Under the pieces are notes generated by a model. The model had not been told where the DNA came from and did no database searches. It saw nothing but the letters and a program-made list of their open reading frames with translations. Both the position numbers and the translations under genes were made by a program. This document shows, piece by piece, positions 55,782 to 64,000 of a stretch of 64,000 bases of DNA (its first letter is position 1; each line of letters opens with the position of its first letter). Source of the stretch: Novosphingobium sp. NDB2Meth1 (lineage in GTDB: Bacteria; Pseudomonadota; Alphaproteobacteria; Sphingomonadales; Sphingomonadaceae); contig NZ_FPEH01000011.1 in NCBI RefSeq assembly GCF_900117425.1, positions 496,001-560,000 of the forward strand, written 5' to 3'.

Positions 55782-58622
55782 ATGGGTTATGAAGAGCGCT
55801 CGTTCGAGGTGGACCTTCTGCAGGAGGGTCCGCAGGCGGGGCCTTCGTGGGCTTCGAAGCGCTGGCCGGTAAGCGACCCGGCAGCGGGCGACGATCTCAC
55901 CCGCGCGCTCGATCCGATGGCGCTGAAGCAGGAAATCGCCAAGGCGGCCAAGGCTGCGGGTGCACCGCTCGATGAAGCGGCGCTGGAAGCCGCGGCGGGC
56001 GCCTCGATCCGCGCGATGATGCTGGTGCGCACCTACCGCGTGCGCGGGCATCTGGCGGCGGACCTCGATCCGCTGGGCCTTGCGCGGCAGGAGCTGCCGG
56101 CGGACATCACCCCCGAATACCACGGCTTTGTGGGCCCCGACCTCGACAAGAAGGTCTTCGTCGGCGGCGTGCTGGGCCTGCAATGGGCCACCCCGCGCGA
56201 GATCGTGGCGGTGCTGCAGAAGAACTACTGCGGCAAGGTCGGCCTGGAATACATGCACATCTCCGACGTGGAGGAGCGCAAGTTCCTGCAGGACCGCATC
56301 GAGGGCGGCGACAAGAGCATCGACTTCACGCCCAACGGCAAGAAGGCGATCCTCGCGGCGGTGGTGCGCGGCGAGCAGTACGAGAAGTTCCTCGGCAAGA
56401 AATACGTCGGCACCAAGCGCTTTGGCCTGGATGGCGGCGAATCGATGATCCCGGCGCTGGAGGCGGTGATCAAGTATGGCGGCCAGCTGGGCGTGCGCGA
56501 GATCATCTACGGCATGGCGCACCGCGGGCGGCTCAACGTGCTGGCGAACGTGCTGGCCAAGCCCTACCGCGTGATCTTCCACGAGTTTTCCGGCGGCAGC
56601 GCGAACCCCGAGGATGTCGGCGGTTCGGGCGACGTGAAGTACCACCTCGGCACCAGCACGGACCGCGAGTTCGACGGGATCAAGGTGCACATGAGCTTGC
56701 AGCCGAACCCGAGCCATCTGGAAACGGTGGACCCGGTGGTGCTGGGCAAGACGCGCGCGCAGCAGGCGTTCCGCGAGGACATCGGGCCGGGCAAGCACAA
56801 GCAGGTGCTGCCCATCCTGATCCACGGCGATGCGGCTTTCGCAGGGCAAGGCATCGTGTGGGAGTGCCTCGGCTTTTCGGGCGTGAAGGGCTACAACACC
56901 GGCGGGTGCCTGCACTTCATCATCAACAACCAGATCGGCTTCACGACGAGCCCGCAGTTCAGCCGCGGTTCGCCCTATCCGAGCGATGTGGCCAAGGGCG
57001 TGCAGGCGCCGATCATCCACGTGAACGGCGATGATCCGGAAGCGGTGACTTTCGCGTGCAAGCTCGCGATCGACTACCGCCAGAAGTTCGGCCGCGACGT
57101 GGTGGTCGACATGTGGTGCTATCGCCGCTTCGGCCACAACGAGGGCGACGAGCCGAGCTTCACCCAGCCGCTGATGTACGCCAAGATCAAGCAGCATCCG
57201 GCAGTATCCGAGATCTATGCCCGCCGCCTGATCGAGCAGGGCGTGATCGAGAAGGACTGGAAGGGCGAGACCGAGGACCGCTTCGTCGCAACGCTGGAGG
57301 CCGAATTCGACGCGGCGAAAAGCTACAAGGCGAACCATGCCGACTGGTTCGGCGGGCGCTGGAGCGGGCTCAACAAGCCGGCGGACCCGGAAACGGCGCG
57401 GCGCAACGTGGCGACGGGTATCGACCAGAAGCGCTTCGATGCGCTGGGCCGGACGCTGACGACGGTGCCCGAGGACCTCACCATCCACAAGACGCTGGGC
57501 CGCGTGATCGAGGCCAAGAAGGCGATGTTTGCGGATGGCGAAGGCTTCGACTGGGCGACCGGCGAGGCGCTGGCGTTCGGCAGCCTGCTGACCGAGGGCT
57601 TCAATGTGCGGCTGTCCGGGCAGGATTCGGGGCGCGGCACGTTCAGCCAGCGCCATGCGGTGTGGGTCGACCAGACCAACGAGCGCAAGTACGTGCCGCT
57701 GACCACGCTGCCGCATGGCAAGTTCGAAGTGCATGACAGCCCGCTGAGCGAGTACGGCGTGCTGGGCTTCGAATATGGCTATGCGAGCGCGGACCCCAAG
57801 ACGCTGGTGCTGTGGGAAGCGCAGTTCGGCGACTTTGCCAACGGCGCGCAGATCATGATCGACCAGTATATCGCGGCCTCCGAAGCCAAGTGGCTGCGCG
57901 CCAACGGCCTCGTGATGCTGCTGCCGCATGGCTATGAGGGACAGGGGCCGGAGCACTCGTCGGCAAGGCTGGAGCGCTATCTCCAGCTGTGTGCCGAGGA
58001 CAATATCCAGGTCTGCAACATCACCAGCCCGGCGAACTACTTCCACGTGCTGCGCCGGCAGATGCAGCGGCCGTTCCGCAAGCCGCTGATCATCATGACG
58101 CCCAAGAGCCTGCTGCGCCATCCGCTGGCGAAATCGAAGGCTTCGGACTTCGTCGGCGAGGGGCACTTCATGCGCATCCTTTCCGACCTCAATCCGGCGG
58201 CGGACGCGGATACCCGGCGCGTGGTCCTGTGCAGCGGCAAGGTGGCCTACGACCTGATCGAGGCGCGCGATGCCGCGGGGATCACCGATACGCAGATCAT
58301 CCGGCTGGAGCAGCTCTACCCGTTCCCGGGCGAGCCGCTGGCGCTGCGCCTTTCGCGCATGACGAACCTCGAAGAAGTCGTGTGGTGCCAGGAAGAGCCG
58401 AAGAACAACGGTGCGTGGTTCTTCGTGGAGCCGCTGATCGAGGAGGCGCTGAAGGCGGCGGGCAGCAAGGTGAAGCGCGCGCGCTATGCGGGCCGTAGCG
58501 CGGCGGCTTCGCCGGCGACCGGCCTTGCCAAGCGCCATGCGGCTGAACAGGCCGCGCTTGTCAGCAATGCGCTTTCGCTTTCGGTGCGCGGCGAGTTGCG
58601 CCGGACCAAGAAGAAGGCCTGA
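55782..58622 (+). CDS. sucA: 2-oxoglutarate dehydrogenase E1 component
   Basis: Thiamine-diphosphate enzyme that decarboxylates 2-oxoglutarate in the TCA cycle. The 946-residue protein starts MGYEERSFEVDLLQEGPQAG, the usual N-terminal helix that binds E2. It has GMAHRGRLNVLANVLAKPYR, IHGDAAFAGQGIVWECLGFS with the GD...N thiamine motif nearby, YRRFGHNEGDEPSFTQPLMY, and LLPHGYEGQGPEHSSARLER. Length matches alphaproteobacterial SucA. sucB follows after 26 bp. Confidence 0.98.
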   Translation: MGYEERSFEVDLLQEGPQAGPSWASKRWPVSDPAAGDDLTRALDPMALKQEIAKAAKAAGAPLDEAALEAAAGASIRAMMLVRTYRVRGHLAADLDPLGLARQELPADITPEYHGFVGPDLDKKVFVGGVLGLQWATPREIVAVLQKNYCGKVGLEYMHISDVEERKFLQDRIEGGDKSIDFTPNGKKAILAAVVRGEQYEKFLGKKYVGTKRFGLDGGESMIPALEAVIKYGGQLGVREIIYGMAHRGRLNVLANVLAKPYRVIFHEFSGGSANPEDVGGSGDVKYHLGTSTDREFDGIKVHMSLQPNPSHLETVDPVVLGKTRAQQAFREDIGPGKHKQVLPILIHGDAAFAGQGIVWECLGFSGVKGYNTGGCLHFIINNQIGFTTSPQFSRGSPYPSDVAKGVQAPIIHVNGDDPEAVTFACKLAIDYRQKFGRDVVVDMWCYRRFGHNEGDEPSFTQPLMYAKIKQHPAVSEIYARRLIEQGVIEKDWKGETEDRFVATLEAEFDAAKSYKANHADWFGGRWSGLNKPADPETARRNVATGIDQKRFDALGRTLTTVPEDLTIHKTLGRVIEAKKAMFADGEGFDWATGEALAFGSLLTEGFNVRLSGQDSGRGTFSQRHAVWVDQTNERKYVPLTTLPHGKFEVHDSPLSEYGVLGFEYGYASADPKTLVLWEAQFGDFANGAQIMIDQYIAASEAKWLRANGLVMLLPHGYEGQGPEHSSARLERYLQLCAEDNIQVCNITSPANYFHVLRRQMQRPFRKPLIIMTPKSLLRHPLAKSKASDFVGEGHFMRILSDLNPAADADTRRVVLCSGKVAYDLIEARDAAGITDTQIIRLEQLYPFPGEPLALRLSRMTNLEEVVWCQEEPKNNGAWFFVEPLIEEALKAAGSKVKRARYAGRSAAASPATGLAKRHAAEQAALVSNALSLSVRGELRRTKKKA

Positions 58623-58648
58623 ACCCCTTTCGTTTGAGAGATTGAAGC

Positions 58649-59866
58649 ATGTCTATCGAAGTCAAAGTTCCGGTGCTCGGCGAAAGCGTCAGCGAGGCGA
58701 CTGTCGGCCAGTGGCTCAAGCAGCCCGGCGAGGCGGTGGCGCTGGATGAGCCCATCGCGAGCCTCGAGACCGACAAGGTCGCGGTGGAAGTGCCCTCCCC
58801 GGTTGCGGGGATCATGGGCGCGCATGTGGCTGCCGAGGGTGACACCGTGGCGGTTGGCGCGCTGCTGGGCCTGATCGAGACGAGCGGGGTGGCGACGGCT
58901 CCGGCGGCAGCTCCTGCCCCGGCGGCTGCGGCTCCGGCTGCTGCGGCGGCTGCGGATGATGCGGCGGCGCTTTCGCCGGCGGTGCGCCGCGCGGTGCTGG
59001 AGCATGGGATCGATCCGGCGACGGTGAAGGGCACCGGCAAGGACGGGCGCCTGACCAAGGAAGACGTGCTGGCGGCCGCGCAGGCCAAGCAGGCCGCGCC
59101 CGCGCCGGTGGTGGCGGCTCCGGCCCCTGCCCCGGCCCCCGCGCCGGTTGTCAGCGCCAGCGGCGAGCGGCGCGAGGAGCGGGTCAAGATGACCCGCCTG
59201 CGCCAGACCATCGCCAAGCGGCTGAAGCAGGCGCAGGAAACCGCCGCGATGCTCACCACGTTCAACGACGTGGACATGAGCGCGGTGATGGAAGCGCGCG
59301 CGAAGTACAAGGACGTGTTCGAGAAGAAGCACGGCGTGAAGCTGGGCCTCATGAGCTTCTTCGCCAAGGCATCGGTGCTGGCGCTGAAGGACATTCCCTC
59401 GGTCAACGCGCAGATGCAGGGTGATGAGATCGTCTACTTCGACTACGTGGACATTTCGGTCGCGGTATCGGCGCCCAATGGCCTTGTCGTGCCGGTGGTG
59501 CGCGATGTCGACAAGATGAGCTTTGCGGCGATCGAGAAGGCCATCGCCGAATACGGCAAGAAGGCGCGCGACGGCACGCTGACCATGGCCGACATGGCGG
59601 GCGGCACCTTCACGATCTCCAACGGCGGCGTGTTTGGTGGGCTCATGTCCACCCCGATCATCAACCCGCCGCAGTCGGCGGTGCTGGGGCTGCACCGGAT
59701 CGAGGACCGGCCGGTGGTGCGCGATGGGCAGATCGTGGTGCGGCCGATGATGTATATCGCGCTCTCCTATGACCACCGCATCATTGATGGCCGCGAGGCG
59801 GTGACGGCTTTGAAGACGATCAAGGAAGCGATAGAAGACCCGACGCGTCTGCTGATTGATATGTGA
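58649..59866 (+). CDS. sucB: 2-oxoglutarate dehydrogenase E2 component (succinyltransferase)
   Basis: Core of the 2-oxoglutarate dehydrogenase complex. The 405-residue chain has one lipoyl domain (residues 1-77) with the lipoylated Lys in [12 protein letters not shown]. An Ala/Pro linker leads to the E3/E1-binding domain ([20 protein letters not shown]), a second linker, and the catalytic domain ending in [15 protein letters not shown], which holds the His/Asp pair. It sits between sucA and, after two small genes, lpd. Confidence 0.98.
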   Translation: MSIEVKVPVLGESVSEATVGQWLKQPGEAVALDEPIASLETDKVAVEVPSPVAGIMGAHVAAEGDTVAVGALLGLIETSGVATAPAAAPAPAAAAPAAAAAADDAAALSPAVRRAVLEHGIDPATVKGTGKDGRLTKEDVLAAAQAKQAAPAPVVAAPAPAPAPAPVVSASGERREERVKMTRLRQTIAKRLKQAQETAAMLTTFNDVDMSAVMEARAKYKDVFEKKHGVKLGLMSFFAKASVLALKDIPSVNAQMQGDEIVYFDYVDISVAVSAPNGLVVPVVRDVDKMSFAAIEKAIAEYGKKARDGTLTMADMAGGTFTISNGGVFGGLMSTPIINPPQSAVLGLHRIEDRPVVRDGQIVVRPMMYIALSYDHRIIDGREAVTALKTIKEAIEDPTRLLIDM

Positions 59867-59877
59867 GGGCTGTTTTG

Positions 59878-60075
59878 ATGGATTGGAGGGACTACATCTA
59901 CACCAATCCTGATATCGGCTTTGGAAAGCCGATCTTTCGTGGAACGCGGATCAAGGTGGAGTTTGTGCTCAACCTCCTCGAAGCGGGTTGGACTCAAGAG
60001 GAAATCGAAGAGTCCTACCCGGGCATCGCAGGCAGCCACTTGCAAGCGGCAAAGCTCTTTGCGGCATCTGTTTAG
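59878..60075 (+). CDS. DUF433 small protein, antitoxin-like, without partner
   Basis: A 65-residue protein starting MDWRDYIYTNPDIGFGKPIF at 59878. GKPIFRGTRIKVEFVLNLLE followed by AGWTQEEIEESYPGI is the DUF433 pattern, a VapB-like or HTH fold often encoded just before a DUF5615 PIN-like toxin. No such toxin follows here. It is placed 11 bp after sucB and interrupts the sucB-lpd order. Its A/T use is a little higher than that of its neighbours. Confidence 0.85.
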   Translation: MDWRDYIYTNPDIGFGKPIFRGTRIKVEFVLNLLEAGWTQEEIEESYPGIAGSHLQAAKLFAASV

Positions 60076-60125
60076 AAAACAACAGCAAGGCGTGTGCCTG
60101 CTGACTGAGACATAGGGAACTGGAC

Positions 60126-60593
60126 GTGCGCGCGCTTACTGCGGTGACAATGCTGGGGGGCGTCATGCCCCTCCATGCGATTGCTGCGCCGGAGCAGTAT
60201 GTCACGTATCATGAGGCGTTTCTCACAGTTGAAATTCCGGCAACAGCCTTGAGATCAAGGAGCGGTCGCTTCGTCGTTCAGCATGGCTCGCAGCGAGCCG
60301 AGTTTGATCTTGCATGGTCAACACCTCACGTGGACGAGCGTTCGGTCAATTGCGACGGCGGCTCGGTAACTTATGAGGTCAGCAAGCCGGAGCTGTTTGC
60401 TTATTCCTGTCTATTGAACGGAAAAGTCATTTATCACGCCGAAAAACTTGGTCGCACATATCGTGTCGGCGCAAGTGATGCGACCGAGACTGTCGAGTTG
60501 CATATGACATATCCAGCTGACGAGCGGATCTTTTGGGATCCGATCGTTACGCACATGAGCCGGACGCTGCGCGTGCAGGCCCCGAAGAGGTAA
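60126..60593 (+). CDS. Small exported hypothetical protein
   Basis: A 155-residue protein starting at GTG 60126 (read as MRALTAVTMLGGVMPLHAIA), with a signal peptide cleaved near IAA-P. The mature part is beta-rich with two Cys (SVNCDGG and AYSCLLNG) that could pair. I recognise no family. Base composition is less GC-rich than sucB or lpd, which suggests it came in together with the DUF433 gene. It ends five bases before lpd. Confidence 0.7.
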   Translation: MRALTAVTMLGGVMPLHAIAAPEQYVTYHEAFLTVEIPATALRSRSGRFVVQHGSQRAEFDLAWSTPHVDERSVNCDGGSVTYEVSKPELFAYSCLLNGKVIYHAEKLGRTYRVGASDATETVELHMTYPADERIFWDPIVTHMSRTLRVQAPKR

Positions 60594-60598
60594 GAGAC

Positions 60599-62020
60599 AT
60601 GGCTGAATACGACTACGACGTGCTTGTCATCGGTGCCGGTCCCGGCGGCTATGTTGCGGCGATCCGCGCGGCGCAGCTGGGGCTGAAGGTGGCCTGTGCG
60701 GAAAGCCGCGAGACGCTGGGCGGTACGTGCCTCAACGTGGGGTGCATTCCTTCGAAGGCGCTGCTGCATGGGTCGGAGAAGTTTGCCGAGGCCGTCGATG
60801 GCACGTTTGCGAGCTATGGCATCAAGACCGGGCCGGTGACGCTCGATCTGGCGGCGATGCAGCAGCAGAAGCTCGATTCAGTGAAGCAGCTGACCGGCGG
60901 GATCGAGTTCCTGTTCAAGAAGAACAAGGTGACCTGGCTCAAGGGCTATGCCGCGTTCGAGGATGCGCACACCGTTTCCGTGGGCGGCGCGAAGGTGACC
61001 GCGAAGGACGTGGTGATCGCGACCGGTTCGAGCGTGACGCCGCTGCCGGGCGTGACCGTGGACAACGATGCGGGCGTGGTGGTCGATTCCACCGGCGCGC
61101 TGGCGCTGGAGCGCGTGCCCGAGCATCTCGTGGTGATTGGCGGCGGCGTGATCGGGCTGGAGCTGGGTTCGGTGTGGCGGCGGCTCGGCGCGAAGGTGAC
61201 GGTGGTGGAGTTCCTCGACCAGTTGCTGCCCGGCATGGACGGCGATGTCCGCAAGGAAGCCGCCAAGATCTTCAAGAAGCAGGGCATGGAGCTGAAGCTC
61301 TCCACCAAGGTGACGGGCGTTGCCGTGAAGGGCAAGACCGCGACCTTGACGGTGGAGCCTGCTGGCGGTCCTTCGACAGGCTCAGGACGAGCGGATGTTG
61401 AGGAGTTGACGGCGGACTGCGTGCTGGTGGCCATCGGGCGGCGGCCGAATGTGGATGGGCTTGGCCTCGAGAAGATCGGGCTGGAGCTCAACAAGCGCGG
61501 GCAGATCGAGACGGGGCATGATTTCCGCACGAGCGTGCCGGGCGTCTGGGCCATCGGCGATGTGATCCCGGGTCCGATGCTGGCGCACAAGGCCGAGGAC
61601 GAGGGCGTTGCGGTGGCGGAGTTCATCGCCGGGCAGACAGGCATCGTGAACCACAATGTGATTCCGGGCGTGGTCTATACCTTCCCCGAGATCGCGGGCG
61701 TGGGCCTGACCGAGGAAGCGGCAAAGGAAGCGGGGCCGGTCAAGGTCTCGAAGTTCCCGATGCTGGCCAACAGTCGCGCCAAGACCAACCACGAGCCCGA
61801 CGGCTTCGTGAAGGTGATCGCGGACGCGAAGACCGAGCGCGTGCTGGGCGTGTGGTGCATCGCGAGCGTCGCGGGTTCGATGATTGCCGAGGCGGCGCTG
61901 GCGATGGAGTTTGGCGCGACGGCGGAAGACATCGCCTATACCTGCCACGCGCATCCGACCCATGCCGAGGCGCTGAAGGAAGCGGCGATGGGGATTGGCG
62001 GGAAGCCGATTCATATTTGA
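60599..62020 (+). CDS. lpd: Dihydrolipoyl dehydrogenase with in-frame repeat insertion
   Basis: E3 flavoprotein of the 2-oxoacid dehydrogenase complexes. The start at 60599 (MAEYDYDVLVIGAGPGGYVA) gives 473 residues, with AGAG dinucleotides upstream. FAD motif GAGPGG, redox pair in GGTCLNVGCIPSK, NAD motif VIGGGVIGLELGSVW, second FAD motif VWAIGDVIPGP and catalytic CHAHPTHAEALKE are all intact. Residues 257-265 (GPSTGSGRA) are encoded by a 27-bp dispersed repeat, placed in the NAD domain between two strands (VEPAG and VEELTADCVLV). Confidence 0.97.
   Translation: MAEYDYDVLVIGAGPGGYVAAIRAAQLGLKVACAESRETLGGTCLNVGCIPSKALLHGSEKFAEAVDGTFASYGIKTGPVTLDLAAMQQQKLDSVKQLTGGIEFLFKKNKVTWLKGYAAFEDAHTVSVGGAKVTAKDVVIATGSSVTPLPGVTVDNDAGVVVDSTGALALERVPEHLVVIGGGVIGLELGSVWRRLGAKVTVVEFLDQLLPGMDGDVRKEAAKIFKKQGMELKLSTKVTGVAVKGKTATLTVEPAGGPSTGSGRADVEELTADCVLVAIGRRPNVDGLGLEKIGLELNKRGQIETGHDFRTSVPGVWAIGDVIPGPMLAHKAEDEGVAVAEFIAGQTGIVNHNVIPGVVYTFPEIAGVGLTEEAAKEAGPVKVSKFPMLANSRAKTNHEPDGFVKVIADAKTERVLGVWCIASVAGSMIAEAALAMEFGATAEDIAYTCHAHPTHAEALKEAAMGIGGKPIHI
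61368..61394. repeat. Dispersed CTTCGACAGGCTCAGG repeat inside lpd
   Basis: A single GTCCTTCGACAGGCTCAGGA copy with its ACGAGCGG end, 27 bp long, keeps the lpd frame (nine codons). It is nearly identical to the left arm of the uvrA insertion at 46306-46333. Confidence 0.88.
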
Positions 62021-62030
62021 GGGGACGCTG

Positions 62031-62095
62031 TGCCGCACAATAGATAGGGACAGTCCCCTAAAAAGAGGGGGACTGTCCCTATCTATTGTGCGGCA
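62031..62095. repeat. Perfect 28-bp inverted repeat between lpd and the GGDEF/EAL gene
   Basis: Arms 62031-62058 and 62068-62095 are exact inverse complements (TGCCGCACAATAGATAGGGA...CAGTCCCC) around a 9-base A-rich loop. The unit fills almost the whole 78-bp gap between two convergent genes. It could terminate both, but its GGGGACTGTCCC core and exact symmetry look like a mobile palindrome. Confidence 0.92.
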
Positions 62096-62098
62096 CCG

Positions 62099-64000
62099 TC
62101 AGGCGCGTTTGCGGACTTCTACTTCGAGGAACTGGGGGGCGCTGGTGCTGACCATGCGGGCGGCGGCGGCGAGCGCGTAGGAGCTGGCGCGGTAGCGGGT
62201 GACGAGGCCGCCGGCACCATCGCTGACGAGCGGGGTTTCGAACTCGACGCCGATGGTCGCGTCTTCCGAGCGCGAGACGGTGACGACGGCGAGCTGGCCC
62301 GCGCCGAGATCAAGCACGAGGCTGGTGCCGACGGGGACGCCGACGAGCCCTTCGATGCGCGCGCCGGTGGCCGAGAGGTTGCGCAGCAGCGCCTCGTAGC
62401 GGTGGTCTTCGTGGATCACGCCGATGCGGCGATAGACCGAGCGGCGCTCGGGCCGATGGCGCTTGGGGCCTTCGGGCGGGATGCGCAGTTCGCCCGCCGC
62501 CATGCGTTCGAGCAGGACCGCCTGTTCGAGCGGGGGCGAATAGAGAAAACCCTGGATGAACCGCGCGCCCTTGGCGCAGACGACATCGCGCTGGTCGAAT
62601 GCTTCGACGCCCTCGACGGTGGTTTCCATGCCAAGCGCATCGGCGAGGCCGATGATCGCGGCGATGATCTTGGCGCTGTTCTGATCGCTGAGGGTGCAGC
62701 TGTCGACGAAGCTGCGATCGACCTTCAATTTGTCGAAGGGTGCGGCGCGGAGGTAGCTCAATGAGGAATAGCCGGTGCCGAAATCATCGAGCGCGAGCCG
62801 CACGCCGAGAGCCTTGAGCGCCTTGAACGCCGCATCGGTGGTCTCGCTGTCGCCCATGAACACGGATTCGGTGAGTTCGAGTTCGAGCCGTTCAGGATCG
62901 AGGCCGGCGCTATCGAGCACATCGGAGACGATGCGCGGGAAATCGGGGTGGGCAAACTGCACCGCCGAGACATTGACCGCGATGCGCAAGGGATGCGGCC
63001 ATGCGGCAGCATCACGCGCGGCCTGGCGCAGCGCCCAGGCGCCCAGCTGTAGGATCATGCCGGTATCTTCGGCGACGGGGATGAACACCGACGGCGGAAT
63101 GGCCCCGCGCTGGGGATGTTCCCAGCGCATCAGCGCCTCGAACCCGACGACGACGTGATCGTCGGTGCGGACGACGGGCTGGTAGACCATCGCAAGCTGG
63201 GGTTCGTCCCAGTTGTCGGCATCGCCCTCCACGGAGGAGATGGCCTCGCGCAGGGCCTCTTCGAGCTGGCGGCGCTCTTCCTTCTCGTCCTTGAGATCGG
63301 CGGAGTAGAAGCGGAACTGGCCGCGTCCGCCGTGCTTGGCGGCATAGAGCGCAAGGTCCGCCGCACGGACGATGTCCTCGCGCTCGCCGCCATCGAACGG
63401 GGCGATGGCCATGCCGATGGAGACGCCGATGACGACGTGGTTGTCGTCGATCCGGTAGGGCTGCGAGACGAGGCCGATGATCTTGTCGGCGAGTTCGCCA
63501 AGCTTGCCGCGATCCTCGATGTCGGGGAGCAGGATCTGGAATTCGTCGCCGCCGAGGCGGCCGATGTCGCCCACCGTGCCGACGACGCGGGTGAGGCGCT
63601 GGGCAACCTGGCGGAGCAATTCATCCCCGGCGGGATGGCCGAGCGTGTCGTTGACCTGCTTGAACCGGTCGAGATCGAGCATCATCAGCGTGACCGGGCG
63701 CAACGTGCCCTTGAACGCGGCGAGCATCGCATCGAACCGGCGGCTGATGCGATGGCGATTGGCAAGGCCGGTAAGCGAATCGAATTCGGCGAGGCGCGAG
63801 TCCTCGATGCGGCGCTCGTATTCGAGCGTGATGTCGCGCGCGCTGCCGCGATAGCCGTGGAAGGCGCCATCGGAGCCGGGCCGGGCGACGTCGATCTTGG
63901 GCTGGCCGGACAGCGCCCACCATGCCGGGCGCGCGCCAGGCGGGCAGCGATCGGGGACGAGGCGGACGGTGACGTCGGCGAGGCGGGCATGCGCGCCGAG
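62099..64000 (-). CDS. PAS-GGDEF-EAL-PilZ cyclic-di-GMP protein, N-terminus missing
   Basis: Cyclic-di-GMP turnover protein. The frame stays open to the window edge, so at least 633 residues are visible. The order is: end of a PAS domain (GYRGSARDITLEYERR), GGDEF domain (DSLTGLANRHRIS, RLGGDEFQILLPD), EAL domain (FEALMRWEHP, LTES, DDFGTGYSSLSYL, KVDRSFVDS, TVEGVE), and a C-terminal PilZ-like domain (RRSVYR, LSATGARIEG). All catalytic signatures are intact, so both synthesis and breakdown are possible. It converges on lpd. Confidence 0.93.
   Translation of the reverse strand, partial: LGAHARLADVTVRLVPDRCPPGARPAWWALSGQPKIDVARPGSDGAFHGYRGSARDITLEYERRIEDSRLAEFDSLTGLANRHRISRRFDAMLAAFKGTLRPVTLMMLDLDRFKQVNDTLGHPAGDELLRQVAQRLTRVVGTVGDIGRLGGDEFQILLPDIEDRGKLGELADKIIGLVSQPYRIDDNHVVIGVSIGMAIAPFDGGEREDIVRAADLALYAAKHGGRGQFRFYSADLKDEKEERRQLEEALREAISSVEGDADNWDEPQLAMVYQPVVRTDDHVVVGFEALMRWEHPQRGAIPPSVFIPVAEDTGMILQLGAWALRQAARDAAAWPHPLRIAVNVSAVQFAHPDFPRIVSDVLDSAGLDPERLELELTESVFMGDSETTDAAFKALKALGVRLALDDFGTGYSSLSYLRAAPFDKLKVDRSFVDSCTLSDQNSAKIIAAIIGLADALGMETTVEGVEAFDQRDVVCAKGARFIQGFLYSPPLEQAVLLERMAAGELRIPPEGPKRHRPERRSVYRRIGVIHEDHRYEALLRNLSATGARIEGLVGVPVGTSLVLDLGAGQLAVVTVSRSEDATIGVEFETPLVSDGAGGLVTRYRASSYALAAAARMVSTSAPQFLEVEVRKRA

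Noticed and set aside
55698-58538. A 946-codon open frame antisense to sucA
   Set aside because: It mirrors the real sucA gene codon by codon, a common effect of GC-rich codon use, and its Arg/His/Leu-rich translation resembles no family.

Overview
The window is GC-rich alphaproteobacterial chromosome, most likely from the Sphingomonadales (Novosphingobium/Sphingopyxis-like). The grounds are the ribosomal protein sequences, a LigAB-type protocatechuate dioxygenase, the codon bias, and the many short palindromic repeats of kinds common in that order. Both ends cut through genes: rpsN on the left and a GGDEF/EAL protein on the right.

Layout. 1-11770 (minus strand) is the str/S10 ribosomal supercluster in the order rpsL, rpsG, fusA, tuf, rpsJ, rplC, rplD, rplW, rplB, rpsS, rplV, rpsC, rplP, rpmC, rpsQ, rplN, rplX, rplE, rpsN. 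A clear terminator separates tuf from rpsJ, and a 24-bp RNA hairpin lies between rpsL and rpsG. 12156-16804 holds a four-gene minus-strand operon (membrane-tethered LuxR-type regulator, two small proteins, winged-helix regulator), divergent from a NarX/NarL-type two-component system. 16822-18107 is ligAB. 18949-23803 is a type I secretion operon. It is followed by kup, modABC and a periplasmic thioredoxin-fold protein. 29206-38969 is a complete-looking type II secretion operon (gspE,F,G,H,I,J,L,M, a GspC-like gene, D, K) with nearly every junction overlapping.

38923-53812 is an accessory-like zone full of dispersed repeats. It has a repeat-rich DNA-binding-like protein, an AT-rich island carrying a frameshifted NACHT NTPase (candidate anti-phage gene), a MipA-like porin, uvrA, a cobalamin uptake operon (btuB-F-C-D) under a cobalamin riboswitch, and a SleB-type cell wall hydrolase. 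54597-62020 is a TCA-cycle block: mdh, sucA, sucB, an orphan DUF433 gene, a small exported protein and lpd. The window ends in a PAS-GGDEF-EAL-PilZ protein.

The most striking global feature is that short palindromic repeats sit in frame inside protein-coding genes. They are seen in uvrA, lpd, the SleB hydrolase, both ends of btuF and the 38923-40215 gene, so repeat-encoded peptides are spliced into housekeeping proteins. The other main leads are the interrupted NACHT gene, a natural Arg at position 88 of ribosomal protein S12, and the membrane-tethered LuxR-type regulator.
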